Made by a program: the position numbers and the translations under genes
The notes under the pieces: model-generated
What the model was told of the DNA's origin: nothing
Database searches by the model: none
Seen by the model: only the letters and a program-made list of their open reading frames with translations
Assembly: GCA_019918135.1 (NCBI GenBank)
Contig: WBZZ01002504.1
Location: forward strand, 1 to 64,000
Direction of reading: 5' to 3'
DNA length: 64,000 nt
Origin: Paulinella micropora
Taxonomy: Eukaryota; Cercozoa; Imbricatea; Euglyphida; Paulinellidae
Shown: positions 1-10,800 of the stretch, piece by piece
Numbering within the stretch: position 1 is the first letter of the stretch
Layout: the number at the start of each line of letters is the position of its first letter

Positions 1-1409
1 ATGCCATTACCGCTCGCATTAGCACTCGTATTTGAAACAAATTCATATCGTCGTTCAGTGTCAAGGCTCAAACCACTCACCTCATAACCGTCAGTGTCCT
101 TATCGCACAGCGGGCGGTTATTGTCCCAAGTATCTACATGGAACCAGTTGTAATGATAGACATCACTGTTTAGGATAGCACTCCCCTTCAACTTATCCTT
201 CAAAATCATATAGTCTTCATTCTCAGAAGTGTCAATGTCAAATTGTTGAAGACGAGAGCCGTCAAGGGTCGTATAATAAGAAATAATTTTAGCATCCGCC
301 CTGTTGTCATTATCAAAAGAAGTATTAGCACTCTCAGTGAAATGAAAGGCTGAAGTATAAATACGACGAATTCTTTCACCCTGCGAGCGATTCATCTTAA
401 TAACATAATTTTGACTTTGTGTTGAGAGGCTCTGCTTCCAAGCGATAGGATACTCAATCTTAAATGGAAAGCCTTCACCCGCAATCTTTTGCTGGACACC
501 GAGGATGACATTTGGGTCAGTCTCAACAGCAAGGAATAGATTTAGGTTAGAGACGATAGCACCAGAGGTCGTAGCGGCAGCACCAGTTGAAATAGAACTT
601 ACATTAGTGCCATAGAATGAAGAGCGGTTGGTTTCAGCCCAAACAATCCGCAAATCCAAAATTTCATTAAATCCAATAGTCTTATCCAGTTCAAAAATAG
701 TGCCAAACAGCATACCCAAAGGAAACTTAACATTAATAACAGGGGTGGCAGTATTATCACCCCCACCTTCAAAATACTTAGCCTCCTCGAAAGGAACATT
801 AACAAGGCTATAAGTTCCAGCAGTGCTATCAGCGAGAGCGGTATCATCATTACGGCGGGCATTAACAAGAGGCACTTTGTAATATCCTTGAACTGCAGCC
901 TTAAGACCTGCAACATCTGCCGCATCAGTAATTGTTTTTCTTTCCGCTACGGTTCCAATTTCAACTTTTCCCGCATTACACTTTTGAAGCATAGCACCAC
1001 TACCCACACCAGCACCATGATTTTCAAGTGCCATAAATTTTTCATATTTAATCTCTGGTTTCCAGATCATCTTAGTGTAATTACCCACATGTTGAAGATT
1101 ACACAGATACTGCCCGCTTCGGCTTCGCAATTCAATCGTTTTAATCATAGACAGACAATCCATATAGATACGAGTGTAGCAACCCGCACCACCCGCACCA
1201 GACGGAGTGTAAGTAAATCGCAACACACTCCTCGCAAGGTTCAAAGGACGAGTAGGAATTTCAAATGTGTTTTCCATACCACCAGCAGTAGTAAGCGCGA
1301 CAGGTTGCGAGCCTTCACGGGTGGTAAGTTTGCTTAATTCATACTTACCAGTGAGCAGTTCCTTAGTCTGATGGACTAGTTCTCCTCCGTAATACTATTG
1401 GACAGGCAT
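1..1409 (-). pseudogene. Major capsid protein, left copy (3' end outside window, early TAG)
   Basis: This is the double jelly-roll type MCP that forms the icosahedral shell. The reverse-strand frame is open from about 1394 to position 1 and aligns along its length with the copy at 39866-41412. Shared stretches include 'LSMIK', 'MIWKPEI', 'LENHGAG', 'MLQKCNA' and 'RIVWAE'. About 19 C-terminal residues lie outside the window, judged from the other copy. The start ATG at 1407-1409 is followed at codon 5 by TAG (1395-1397). Relative to the other copy there are about six extra bases there, so the frame is interrupted only by this small insertion. The penton gene follows upstream, as in the right element. 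Calling it a pseudogene rests on the TAG alone. Confidence 0.85.
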
Positions 1410-1498
1410 TTTTTGTTTTGTTTTTGAAGTAGTGTAAGTTGATTAATACACGAAATATATTTATAGAAAAAAATAAATAATTAAAATAAATTGATATT

Positions 1499-1646
1499 TT
1501 GATATTTTAGAATTACGCTTCATTCGCTACGCTCATTCTCGCTATGGATTCAACTTGTTGAATCTATATTCTAAAACATCGTTTTTTATACTGTAATGGT
1601 GGTCGATGTTTTACGAAGGCACGAAGGGCATGAGTAAAATATCGTA
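1499..1646. repeat. Intergenic paired-hairpin repeat, unit 1
   Basis: On the minus strand it runs from GATATTTTACTCATG just after the penton stop to a first ACATCG, then an AT-rich spacer, then CGATGTTTTAGAAT, an inner stem GATTCAAC/GTTGAATC, and a closing ATTCTAAAATATC before the MCP gene. The outer arms TTTTAGAAT/ATTCTAAAA are complementary. Its first half closely resembles the unit at 27207-27325, which lies between different genes. Confidence 0.75.
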
Positions 1647-1647
1647 T

Positions 1648-2457
1648 TTATCTCTTTTTCAACAAATTGAAAAATGAAGTAAATAAACTAAAATAATTAG
1701 TTTCACGATAAACCAATAAAGTCATAACGATACCCAAACCATTAAGATTTATTGCTTGGTCATTTTCGTCCGTCAGTAAAACCTGAATACATTGTTTGAA
1801 CTCGGACAATGTTTTTACCATACTCAGACCCGCTTCCATCATAAATAACAGAACCGAAAGGAATTTCGTTGGCAGTATATATTTCTTGTAGCACGTGATT
1901 ATCTCCTTCCCCCACTAAGTCCGATTGAAGATACAGAGTTTTTTCACCAGTTAGAATAATTACATTCGGCGATTTAATAAATCATTAGCAAAGAAATATG
2001 TTGAATTTCTATCAAAACCCATAACCTCATGAATACGTGTATCACCATCAAATATAAACCGCGGTTGAATACCTCCGTTATTTGAAACACTGAATGTTAA
2101 TTTACCATCCTCCGCTTCTGTGTTTGTATTGTTGCTTGAGACAACATAAGTATAGTCATTCGGACTTTCTGCCGTCAGTATCTCAGACAACTTATTTTTT
2201 AAGTTGTTCATTGTGTAGTTTCCCTCAGGTATTGTAATTAAAGCCTCATACCCGTCTTCGGATAATGTAAAAGTATTATATGGTGAAGCCACAGAGTAAT
2301 ACGATTTCGGCACATAAATATGAAGAATTTTACAATGTGTGGGATTGTCTAGTCCCTTCATATTGACTTCGTGTGTAAAGTCGCTGTCTGTTCCAGTTAT
2401 TCTATTTTTACTATTTATGTAATAGATACCCGAACTTCTTCCTCCCTTGTACTCCAT
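1648..2457 (-). pseudogene. Penton-like minor capsid protein, left copy, frameshifted
   Basis: It is homologous to 38973-39785 and sits between the protease and MCP genes, the usual place of the penton (single jelly-roll) protein in Polintons. I chose the start at 2457 ('MEYKGGRSSG') because the right copy starts there. Further upstream codons in the same frame come from the hairpin repeat. The frame holds to about 1975 ('STYFFANDL'), then shifts. A middle block ('VIILTGEKTLYLQSDL') and a C-terminal block ('LTDENDQAINLNGLGIV') lie in other frames, so there are at least two disruptions. The penton role is inferred from position and size, because I recognise no specific motif. Confidence 0.7.
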
Positions 2458-2606
2458 TGATATTTTAGAATCGCGCTTCGTGCTCCGCACTCTCGCTTAT
2501 TCTAAAATATCGTTTTTTCTTTTTCAAAAAAATTAATGCTTATTGTAATCCTTAAAAGTGCGTAGCCCCCGATGTTTGTTGAAGACGTAGTCTGAAACAA
2601 ATATCA
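2458..2606. repeat. Intergenic paired-hairpin repeat, unit 2
   Basis: It fills the gap between the protease stop and the penton start. The minus strand reads TGATATTTG after the protease TAA and later a CGATATTTTAGAATAAGCGAG arm, then a complementary arm ending ATTCTAAAATATCA directly before the penton ATG. The central part shares a long stretch with the homologous gap at 38786-38972. Confidence 0.75.
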
Positions 2607-2607
2607 T

Positions 2608-3444
2608 TTACAAAAAGGTGTCAAATCCATAACCATTCTGTGCTTTAAATTTTTCCGCTTTGTCTTCTTTTAAGTCTGTATAGCCACTAGCAAATTTAAA
2701 TCGCACTCCTTTTGCTCGCTCTAAAAGAAACCGCATTGAGTGCCATCCACATGTGTCGCTCGTATCAGATTGTTGTTTAACTTGATTAACCTTCATCAAT
2801 AAATAACTATCTGGATTACTTCGGTCAATTAGTCGTTTCATTTGTTGTTGAAAGTCTTCAGTCGGTTGATATTCAGCCAAAAGGTCATACACTTCAACAC
2901 TCCTGTCTTTATCCAGACTTACCCATATAGCAATCCAATGAGACCCCGCTTGTTTATGATTATCCAAATTCATAATAAATCCGTATCGCTTTCTGCTTCC
3001 GGGTTTCAACTTGTAGATTTCATCACTGGCTATCGCACCAAGATACCATCCATATTTTTTCATTATTTCATCTATTTCATTAGTCATTAGTCCCCGCCCC
3101 TCTCCAGTTTGTTCGTCTGGCTCTTGCTCTGTCTGTGGTTGCTCTGGTGTCTCCGCGATGAGTGGCTTTGCCACGATGTTCTGCTCCGCAGAACTTGTTC
3201 TCATGGGTATGGTTGTCTCCTCTGGTGGTGTTTTGTCTGGCTCTGGTTGCTGTGGCTCTGGTTGCTGTGGCTCTAATGGCGGGGGTAGCGGTGTCTCCGC
3301 GACGCTCGGGGGTATGGTAGGGGGTGAAACCCCCTCCTGGGGCATTCCCTCGTCAATATTTAAATCCGTTGAAACTTGTTTATCCACATTTGGGTCTATT
3401 GTCATTTTGTTTGTTAGAGTATTTACAAAATCATGTTTGTTCAT
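2608..3444 (-). CDS. Ulp1/adenain-like cysteine protease (capsid maturation), intact
   Basis: A 278-residue protein with an N-terminal Pro/Gln/Glu-rich linker (about residues 25-115) and a C-terminal C48-type protease domain. Visible catalytic positions are His in 'GSHWIAIW', the acidic residue in 'VEVYDLLAEY' and Cys in 'DTCGWHSMRFL', with 'QQSDTSD' before it. In adenoviruses and Polintons this family processes capsid precursors. The start 'MNKHDFVNTL' is shared with the right copy. It overlaps the end of the upstream coiled-coil gene by a few bases. This is the only uninterrupted copy in the window, because the right one is split by a retrotransposon. Confidence 0.88.
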   Translation of the reverse strand: MNKHDFVNTLTNKMTIDPNVDKQVSTDLNIDEGMPQEGVSPPTIPPSVAETPLPPPLEPQQPEPQQPEPDKTPPEETTIPMRTSSAEQNIVAKPLIAETPEQPQTEQEPDEQTGEGRGLMTNEIDEIMKKYGWYLGAIASDEIYKLKPGSRKRYGFIMNLDNHKQAGSHWIAIWVSLDKDRSVEVYDLLAEYQPTEDFQQQMKRLIDRSNPDSYLLMKVNQVKQQSDTSDTCGWHSMRFLLERAKGVRFKFASGYTDLKEDKAEKFKAQNGYGFDTFL

Positions 3445-4665
3445 TGTGTGTTTCCAATCTTTGCGGATTAAATATTTTTTTTTTTGCTATTGAAAATACT
3501 TTATTAATCATTTCGTCCAATGTATGGTATAATTTCCTACCTGTACCTCCTTGTTTCCCCATATACTCATCATACTTAGCATAATCTGCTATTTTCTTTT
3601 TTATTTGTTTCTCATTGTTTCCTACATTAATTTTAAACCTTTTTACCATCTCCATAATCCATTCGCTATTTTCTCTATGTTTCAATTTTGTATGTCCGTC
3701 CATTTCAAGTTTCCTTTTTAAGGCCCGCGATAAATCAACGATTTTTATTTCTGGTAAATACTTTTTTGATAAGGCATCTTTAATTGTTTGCTTAAATTGT
3801 AAATTTTTAACATCATTTTCCGTAGATTGCCCCTTTTTTCTGCTTGTGCTAGTGCTTTCCTCATATCAGTCAGTTTTACATTTTTCTGTTGCAATAATTT
3901 AATACCATCTGCTGTTTTTTGTATCATTCTATCAGTTATTTTTTTAATCTCTTCATCAGTATAATAAGCTGATTTCAAAAGTTTTATGTTTTCATCTAGT
4001 TCAGTGTCTTCTGCAGTAGGGGGTTTTGGAAGTGGTGTCGCTGGTGTAGGTGGTTGATTATTCACCGCTTGTATAAGTTGTGGTTGATATTGTGGCGGTG
4101 GTAATGCTTGTATCCTATTTTTTCTATCTTCTTCATATTTTACATCATCTATGAGTTTTTGCTCCCTTCTTAGTTCTCTGGCTTTTTGTTCTTGTCGTTC
4201 CTTGATATCGGATAGTTCATTGCGGTGTATCCTTGCTAACTCATCCTGCCTTTCCTTAGCATCTGCTATGTCTTTTCTTTCTTGCCTCTTCTTTTCTTCT
4301 TCAGCATCAACTCGTGCTTTTTTCTCTTTTTGGTCAATCTCATCAATCTTTTCGTACTATTTCTCCTTTCTGAGTTTGTCTAAGTGGTCATTAATGGCGT
4401 TTCTAGTATTTTGCTCAATCTCCGACAAACTCTGGACTTTTCGCAAGTCTTCCTTCTTTGTTTTTTTCTTTGCTTTTGGTCTGCTCAAGTATTTCATAAA
4501 AAGTTTAACGATTTGAAGTGTGCTCATATCATTTGTCTTTTTACCGAAATTAAGATAATATTTTTTACCCTTCTGGATAATATACGGCTTCCCGCTTTTA
4601 TTTCTATAAACCCGCGGTGGACGGACTTTCGCCCTTTTAACATTTTTAGTCTTAGCGATCCCCAT
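3431..4665 (-). pseudogene. Coiled-coil protein of the virion gene cluster, broken
   Basis: It is homologous to the single frame at 29387-30702. The N-terminus (4665, 'MGIAKTKNVKRAK') holds a basic segment 'RVYRNKSGKPYIIQKGKKYY'. Then come a Glu/Lys/Arg-rich coiled coil, a Pro-rich linker, and a C-terminal region with 'MVKRF' and 'YAKYDEYMG'. A TAG at 4357-4359 interrupts the first part, and frame changes occur near 3745-4065 and about 3720. It lies between the pX-like gene and the protease. No known domain is recognised. Position, charge and the coiled coil suggest a structural or scaffolding role, which is inference. Confidence 0.65.
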
Positions 4666-4759
4666 TATATAAACAAAAAATATTTCCGCATAATTTCAGA
4701 ACAAAATATCTTTAAAATTAGACACAACACATGTGTTGTGTCATTTTTCCGCAAGCGGA

Positions 4760-5077
4760 CTAAAATTTAAGGGCGCCTCGTCCTCTCTGCTTACCATACC
4801 CCAGTCTTGATGCTACAGCACCAACACTACCTGCGTAAGGCACCCCAACGCTACTTAATGCTCCCGCAGTCCTAGAGATTAACTTATTACCGCGAAGAAA
4901 TTTATCAACAGCCATTGCGGTTTTGCCCACTTTTTGCCAGTTAATTTTACCGCCAGCCTGCCCCTTACCCTTCTTTCGTCCAGTTTTCTTTTTACCTCCA
5001 GCCATGTTGGTGCTTGAGTTAATAGTTCGTTTGCCGATTGTTGGAATGACTTCAACACGAGTTGTTTTAACTACCAT
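4760..5077 (-). CDS. Small basic pX-like virion protein
   Basis: About 105 residues, with a Gly/Lys-rich N-terminal half ('GGKKKTGRKKGKG') and a conserved C-terminal block 'VDKFLRGNKLISRTAGALSS' followed by 'GVPYAGSVGAVASRLGYGKQ' and a Gly-Arg tail. The same block occurs at 28916-29227. Small basic proteins with this 'LR..K.IS...GVPYA....A..LGYG' pattern occur in virophages and large DNA viruses, where they are thought to bind DNA in the virion. Start 5077 ('MVVKTTRVEVI') was preferred over 5110, but the true start is uncertain. It is adjacent to the packaging ATPase in both elements. Confidence 0.7.
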   Translation of the reverse strand: MVVKTTRVEVIPTIGKRTINSSTNMAGGKKKTGRKKGKGQAGGKINWQKVGKTAMAVDKFLRGNKLISRTAGALSSVGVPYAGSVGAVASRLGYGKQRGRGALKF

Positions 5078-5135
5078 ATAATAGAAAGATTTTAAAAAAT
5101 CTTTCAGCAAAAATAAAAAATAATCACAAAAATAA

Positions 5136-5960
5136 TTATTTCATGCGATAGGCAAAATTCTTCCGTAACTCATCATCAACACTTGAGACATAAAGAAAAT
5201 TAAATCTCTCCTTTGTTGCTTCGTGATACTTTTGAAGAAAATAATCAAAGTCAAAAGATAAGTCTAAGTGTTTATACACGAATTCCATTTTGTCCTGAGA
5301 TTGGCCCGGAAAGATTAATAAATAATCTAACTGCTTAATGGCTTCTGGCCGTAGGTCGTTCAAATACTGACTAGACATAATCACCTTTGATTTATAGTGT
5401 CTGTTCTTTTTTAACAAATCACTTACGGACTTGTCTCTTAATCCACTCCCTAAATCATCCAAAACAAAAACAACCTCTGGAGAAATATACTTACTTGGTC
5501 TCTCTTTCTTCTCACCTCCTTCTTTTTTCTTTTCCTTTCCGAAATAAAGAAATTGTGGCTTCTCCATTTCTTCTTTGTCCTGTTTTACTTCTCCTTCGTG
5601 TTGCTCGTCATGTCTGTTCAGTTTGTCTAACTCATAATCAATGACATTTACACCATCTGATTTAAGAAAGGTATATATTGCCATCGGGTTGCCTCTGTTC
5701 TTAAAGTGCTTTACCATTGCTTTATAAATGTAGTCCTTGTGTATCGTTGAAGCAATAATGACAATACGGGTTTTTCTGTCTGTAGTCCGTTTCAGTATTT
5801 CAAAGAGTGCTGTCGTTTTCCCGCTCTTCTTACGGGCGAGTAGAAATATGTTTGCATACGGCTCATTGAATAATTTATAACCTTTTGCTTTTTTGTTTCC
5901 ATCACCCTCTTGTTTTACGGGCTTCACCTTGACATTATTGATTTTTTCAATTGATATTTT
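5136..5960 (-). CDS. Genome-packaging ATPase (FtsK/HerA superfamily), left copy
   Basis: The protein shows a Walker A-type segment 'LLARKKSGKTTALFE' near the N-terminus and Walker B 'EVVFVLDDLGSG' in the middle, followed by 'SSQYLNDL', a sensor-like stretch. Polinton and virophage ATPases of this class pump DNA into capsids. It is nearly collinear with 28064-28879. The right copy starts at an ATG (MMKINNVKVKPVKQ). Here the matching codons read ATT GAA AAA ATC and no in-frame ATG precedes the domain, so the start is unclear. The open frame runs up into the adjacent hairpin repeat. The given upstream limit is approximate. Confidence 0.88.
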   Translation of the reverse strand, partial: KISIEKINNVKVKPVKQEGDGNKKAKGYKLFNEPYANIFLLARKKSGKTTALFEILKRTTDRKTRIVIIASTIHKDYIYKAMVKHFKNRGNPMAIYTFLKSDGVNVIDYELDKLNRHDEQHEGEVKQDKEEMEKPQFLYFGKEKKKEGGEKKERPSKYISPEVVFVLDDLGSGLRDKSVSDLLKKNRHYKSKVIMSSQYLNDLRPEAIKQLDYLLIFPGQSQDKMEFVYKHLDLSFDFDYFLQKYHEATKERFNFLYVSSVDDELRKNFAYRMK

Positions 5961-6160
5961 AGAATTGCGTTTTACTGCCCGAAGGGCGTAATCACTCTAC
6001 GAGATGGTCGTGCTCCGCACTCTCACTTATTCTAAAACATCGTTTTTTTCATTTGCAAGAAATTAAATGGTTTTACGATGTTTATGGAAGGGACTTTGTC
6101 CCTTTCCAAACCCGCGGGGGTATGGTAGAAGTTGTTGAAAACAACACCTCCAAACAAATA
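5945..6160. repeat. Intergenic paired-hairpin repeat, unit 3
   Basis: On the minus strand it starts with TGATATTTGTTTGGAGG at the stop of the 6161-6524 gene. A GC-rich part with GGGAC/GTCCC and CCCGCGGG follows, then ACATCG, an AT-rich spacer, CGATGTTTTAGAATAAG, an inner stem ATTACGCCC/GGGCAGTAAA-like, and ATTCTAAAATATCA before the ATPase. The GC-rich part is shared with 29228-29426 and 38786-38972. Confidence 0.75.
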
Positions 6161-6524
6161 TCAGCCTAGAAACTCTAGGCATACAACAATTCGGCCTGCT
6201 AAATTTCCTGTGTCAATATTTCCGCTGTCAGTTTCAAGGACTTTAAATGTATATTGTCCGTCACTCCATCCAACAACACCCAAATTATAACCGAGATTTG
6301 AAATGTTTTGCTGTGGTGCTGTCCGCAAATGTTCCAATAATTCCAATTCTGTCCATATAAAGAATTCTGGTTTTTGTCTCTGTCTGGTCGTTCATATAGT
6401 GGATAAATTTTACATTCATTTTGGTGGGTGTGAATGACATTTGAATATTTTTATTAAATGTTTTGCTTCCTCCAGCAAAATCATTGCTCAGAAAAATAAT
6501 CTTTTGGTATTTGTGCTCCGTCAT
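6161..6524 (-). pseudogene. Conserved Polinton protein of unknown function, left copy, frameshifted
   Basis: It is homologous to 27652-28010 in the same place next to the ATPase. The N-terminal part starts at 6524 ('MTEHKYQKIIFLSNDF') and runs through 'SFTPTKMNVKFIH' and 'RILYMDRIGIIGTFADSTTA', where the frame shifts. The C-terminal part ('NISNLGYNLGVVGW', 'TFKVLETDSGNIDTGNLAGR') is in another frame. The full product would be about 120 residues. I recognise no domain. The strong conservation between elements and the position between ATPase and hairpin suggest a small virion protein, which is only inference. Confidence 0.6.
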
Positions 6525-6568
6525 TCTATACAAAGATGTTATAAAAATCTTTGAGCAAAAATATACAA

Positions 6569-6820
6569 ATGTTAATAATATTATTGTTTGTGTGGTCTGT
6601 GTTAGGTCGGACGGCCTGCGACTTTTACTCACGGGTTGGCGATAAAAAAAATGAGAGTTGTGCTTATTGTATAAAGCAAGGGATAGATACTGGGTTTAAG
6701 TGTGTTTTCATAAATAACGGAAATAATATGTGCCGTAGTTTTGATGAGGCTTTGCCTTTAATGTGTGCGGGTGATAATAGATGGTATATGACACATATAT
6801 ATGAATGCGATAATTTATGA
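6569..6820 (+). CDS. Small secreted Cys-rich protein
   Basis: About 83 residues. A hydrophobic N-terminus ('MLIILLFVWSVLGRTAC') looks like a signal peptide, followed by spaced cysteines ('ESCAYCIKQG', 'FKCVF', 'NMCRSFDEALPLMC', 'YEC'). The spacing loosely recalls PSI or other disulphide-rich domains, but I would not name a family. Start 6569 matches the first Met of the homologue at 27321-27569. It lies opposite in strand to the morphogenesis genes in both elements. A virion surface or secreted role is possible but unproven. Confidence 0.6.
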   Translation: MLIILLFVWSVLGRTACDFYSRVGDKKNESCAYCIKQGIDTGFKCVFINNGNNMCRSFDEALPLMCAGDNRWYMTHIYECDNL

Positions 6821-6853
6821 TTTAAAGATAGCGATAATAAACGATATAAAAGG

Positions 6854-7530
6854 ATGCCAGATTATAAACAAGGTAAAATATATGCGATTAGGTCATATCA
6901 AACGGATCGGGTGTATATTGGTTCAACTATTCAACCATTGTATAAGCGATTGTATTGTCATAAAATCCATTACAAAAATTGGATGAACGGCACTTATAAT
7001 TATGTATCATCATTTGAAATAGTTAAATATGATGATGCCTTTGTTGAATTAGTTGAAGAATATCCATGTGAAAATAAGATGCAATTGGATAGGCGGGAAG
7101 GCGAATGTATTAGAAATAGTAATTGTGTTAATAAAATAATTGCAGGAAGAACTCAAAAAGAATATATAGAACAAAACAGAGAGCAACTAGCAGAAAGAAA
7201 AAGAAATATTACGAAGCAAATAAAAAAAGTATTATTGAAAGCATAAGGAATATTACAAAGCAAATAAAAAAAGTATTATTGAAAAGAATAAAGAATATTA
7301 TGAAATCAATAAAGAACACATAACGGAAAAGCGAAAAAAATATAGAGAAGCAAATAAGGAAAGTATCATTGAAATAAATAAAAAATATTATGAAAAAAAT
7401 AAGTTGCATAGATCAACATTAATTGAATGTGAATGCGGGAGAATTATTAGAAAAAATAGTGTTTATCAACATATTGAAAGTCAAATCCACTATGACAATA
7501 TGCTTGGTTTATCTGCTTTCGGTCTTTAAT
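6854..7530 (+). pseudogene. GIY-YIG endonuclease with Lys-rich repeats and zinc-finger-like tail, frameshifted
   Basis: The N-terminal domain shows the GIY-YIG signature: 'GKIYAIRSYQTDRVYIGST' with 'YKRLYCHK' after it and a Glu in 'QLDRREGECI'. The family cuts DNA, often as homing endonucleases. A basic region with repeated 'YYE.NK..I' units follows, but the frame shifts at about 7240, so the first open frame stops at 7246. The later frame ends in 'CECGRIIRKNSVYQH', a Cys/His pattern resembling that of the protein at 47322-47576. No counterpart exists in the corresponding gap of the right element, which suggests gain in the left element or loss in the right. Confidence 0.72.
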
Positions 7531-7873
7531 TCAACTTCGGTGAAGGACATATTATCCCTAAGCACAACGAAAGGATAGAGACATAAGTGTTAGAATTTGC
7601 ACAACTAATTGTCGGGTCGCTTAATCTAACAATGCAAAGGATTATGACACCAACTAATATTGCTATTTGAGTTGAATATTTGATTAATCTTGCATCTGTT
7701 CTTTCTTTGAAACAGCAACACCGCCATTCGTCGTTAATTTCGTGTTCGGCTTTTTTCGCTTGTTGTTTTAGTTCCGCAGAGATAACACGAGACTTTAATT
7801 CTGGTGTTAAATCACCATCCGACACATCAATAATATGTGGCGATATATGAAGTCGCGTATTATTGTTTGACAT
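7526..7873 (-). CDS. Small membrane protein, conserved between the two Polintons
   Basis: 115 residues. A polar N-terminus with a short coiled coil ('ELKQQAKKAEHEINDEW') and a Cys cluster ('WRCCCFKE') precede a hydrophobic segment 'IAILVGVIILCIVRL' and a second one 'VSILSLCLGIICPSP'. Two membrane spans are likely. Its start overlaps the 3' end of the fibre gene, as in the right element (26866-27209), so the two genes probably share a transcript. No family recognised. A membrane-interacting virion or lysis-type role is speculation. Confidence 0.65.
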   Translation of the reverse strand: MSNNNTRLHISPHIIDVSDGDLTPELKSRVISAELKQQAKKAEHEINDEWRCCCFKERTDARLIKYSTQIAILVGVIILCIVRLSDPTISCANSNTYVSILSLCLGIICPSPKLN

Positions 7874-10800
7874 TAGGGAAAACGACTGCTCTGATTTCAG
7901 AGCGTTGCTTAGATAGATCTTCTATAATAAGCATGAGATTATTATTTTGTTTTTCTACATTAACTACCTTTTCCGCCATGTGTTGAAAAGCACTAAGCAG
8001 TATTGGTATGAAGTCTGTATATGTTATGCCTTCAAGGTAGCCTTCTCCATCCTCTGCTTTTATACCACTTTCAGATACAAACTCTGGAAAAATCTTTTTT
8101 ACCTCATCCGCAATAAATCCGTGGTTCTTTTTTTCTTTCTTTTCGTCTGCTTTCCAATAATATGAACAGCCATTTATTTTCATTAGTTTCTCGCAACAAT
8201 CCCCGCAGTCTAATGTTTTAATATCTGATTTAAGCCGTCTATCCGATGATGGTGTCCAAGAACCATTCAAAGGAATATAATTATAAGCACCAGACGGCTC
8301 GCCAGTAGTAGAGTTTGAAGTAGTCCAAGCGTGAAGCAAACCAGTAGAAGAAACAATTGCTCCATAATTCGTATATCCTCCCGATTTAAAATATAGTTGT
8401 GGGTCGTTAGTAGCGGCGGGTCTTTGTCTTATTATTAGAGAACCGCTTGATGTCGTTGGAAGAGTTAATGTTGTTGTTGATATCCCCGCACTTGCTGTTA
8501 ATAAGCCCGTTGTGCTACTGATGTCCATCGCGACATTAAACGATACATTATTCCCCACCGCTACTCCTGATTTATAATAGAAAATAAGATTAGTGCCTTT
8601 TTGTATTAAAAAGTTAGATGTCGCAGAAGATGATTTCCATGCCCCTCCCGACACATAAGCATCAAAACCTAACGTAATATCATTATGAGCATAATTCCAC
8701 ATTTGAAAAACGGGATAGGCATCCGCTGTCGTTATTGCCTGTATATGTGGCCCCGCGGGGTCGCTCGCAGTTCCATATAACTCTAAGCCCGCCGTCGTTC
8801 CTATTCCTTTCGTTGTATTGCCTATGATTATTGGTTTGCCTGATGCTGTTGTTATTTTGTCGCTCGTCGCCAATGTTGTTGTAGTCATACCAGCAGTTGC
8901 CGTTAATGTAGTTCCCGTTATTGTTCCACCATTTGTTATGTTGTTTGAATTCATATCTAAGGCACCATAAAACCGCATACCGCCAGCATTGTTAAAACGG
9001 ACAATGTCAGACGAAGCACTTTTGTTATCCAAAAGTTCTGAAATATAAAGTCCCGCCCCTTTTACATCAGATGCTACACGCCCCTTTTACATCAGATGCT
9101 ACATTAGTGAATACATAACCTCGTTGGTTCGCGGTTCCACTTGTAGCGGTATTTAGAGTAAATAAGAAATACTGATAATCTCCCGATGTCTGTGAAAAGA
9201 ATATATCTCCTCCATTTTGGTTTAATATCCTCGCCCCATTATATGTTATATTTCCTCCATTAGTGATAGTTTGATTATTAAAATCGGCATTGTTCGTTAA
9301 AGTTAGATATTTTATCACAGTGCTCGCCCCGTTGAATGTTTTACTTCCTGTTATGGTTTGGTCTGTTGTTAGTTTTACATTTTGCCCGTCCAATGTGTCC
9401 GCATACCCTTTTGTCGCTCCGTCCGTTGCTAATGTTGGAGTTCCAAGGTTGGCTATTTTGCTACTATTACAATCTAGCCCCGAAGCATTTACCCGACCGA
9501 CGATTGCCCCATCAATAATGAAACTTATTTTTTTCGCAGAAATTTCAAAGTTGTAATATGTTGCAGTTTTCATATCCAAACTAGCAATTGACCCGATATT
9601 ACTGGTAGAATTGAAAACGATAAATGTGCCCTTTGTTGTTGAATTGATTGAATTTCCCGTTATTTCAACACCACTGCTATATGTCTTAATTCCTGCTATG
9701 GTTTGGTTTCCTGTTAGTTTCACATTTTGCCCGTCTAATGTATCCACATAACTTTTGTTTGCTCCGTCCGTTGTTGCTGATGGTGTGGCTAAGTTTGTTA
9801 TTTTGTTGTTATTCAAAGATAGTGTAGTGCCAGTTGCGGTTATAATTAAAGTATTACCCGAATATAACTCAACATGCGAACCCGTTATTTGTATCGGATA
9901 CCAAGTCGCTGTTGCTGTTTTTTGTGCTGCAATCATTCCTATTTTTGTATCAAAGGCTATACCGATGCAGTCAAAAGTAGTAGGGTTGGACGAACCACTT
10001 ACTTCTAAAGTTGATGTAAATTTTTTATTCCCTGCTATGGTTTGGTCTCCTGTTAGTTTAACCACCGAAGTATCAAGGACAGAAACATCCACACCATCAA
10101 CAAGATTAACATTTGTTATGCTTTGGCTTTTCATATCAAGACCCACACTAGCATTTATTATACTGCTAAATGTTTTAATACCCGCTATAGTTTGGTCTCC
10201 TGTTAGTTTAACCACCGACCGAACCATCAACTGCGAGATTAGCGAGATTAATTCCATTATACGTAGAAGCCCCCGAAATAGCATAACCATTCATATTTAG
10301 TCCTCCCGTCATACTAGCAGTTCCGTCTAATCTAAGAAAGGGTGGTGTGGTGTTTCTCCATTGCCCCATGCTATACATAATCAGTTGGTTATCTGCTGGA
10401 AAACCTGATATTGTCACATCGCTGTGGCTATCTATACTTCCACTCGCTGACACCTTATTATTATTATCATTATGCTCAAATATCCATTCATCAACACCTT
10501 TGTCATTTAGTAAATTAACTCCTGTTATATTCTTCATTCCCATACTAATATTGCCTGTTTCATCAACATTTATCGGAAATGCTTTATTTACCCAGTTTAT
10601 TGAATTATATGTTAGATAACTATTCATCGCCACTGGTGCTGTAATGACTACATCTGAAAGTGTGTCAATTGAACCAAGGGCTGTATTCTTGCATTTGCCT
10701 TCTACATCGTTGTAAGTTAAGTATTGTCCGCTTGCTTGTGCAAATATGTTTGTGTCAATCAAATTATATAAACTGGTTTGGTGCGGATTGGAAGTATTAG

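Noticed and set aside
599..925. A 108-codon minus-strand frame inside the left MCP gene
   Set aside because: It is a shadow of the MCP frame; the MCP frame matches the right copy and this one does not.
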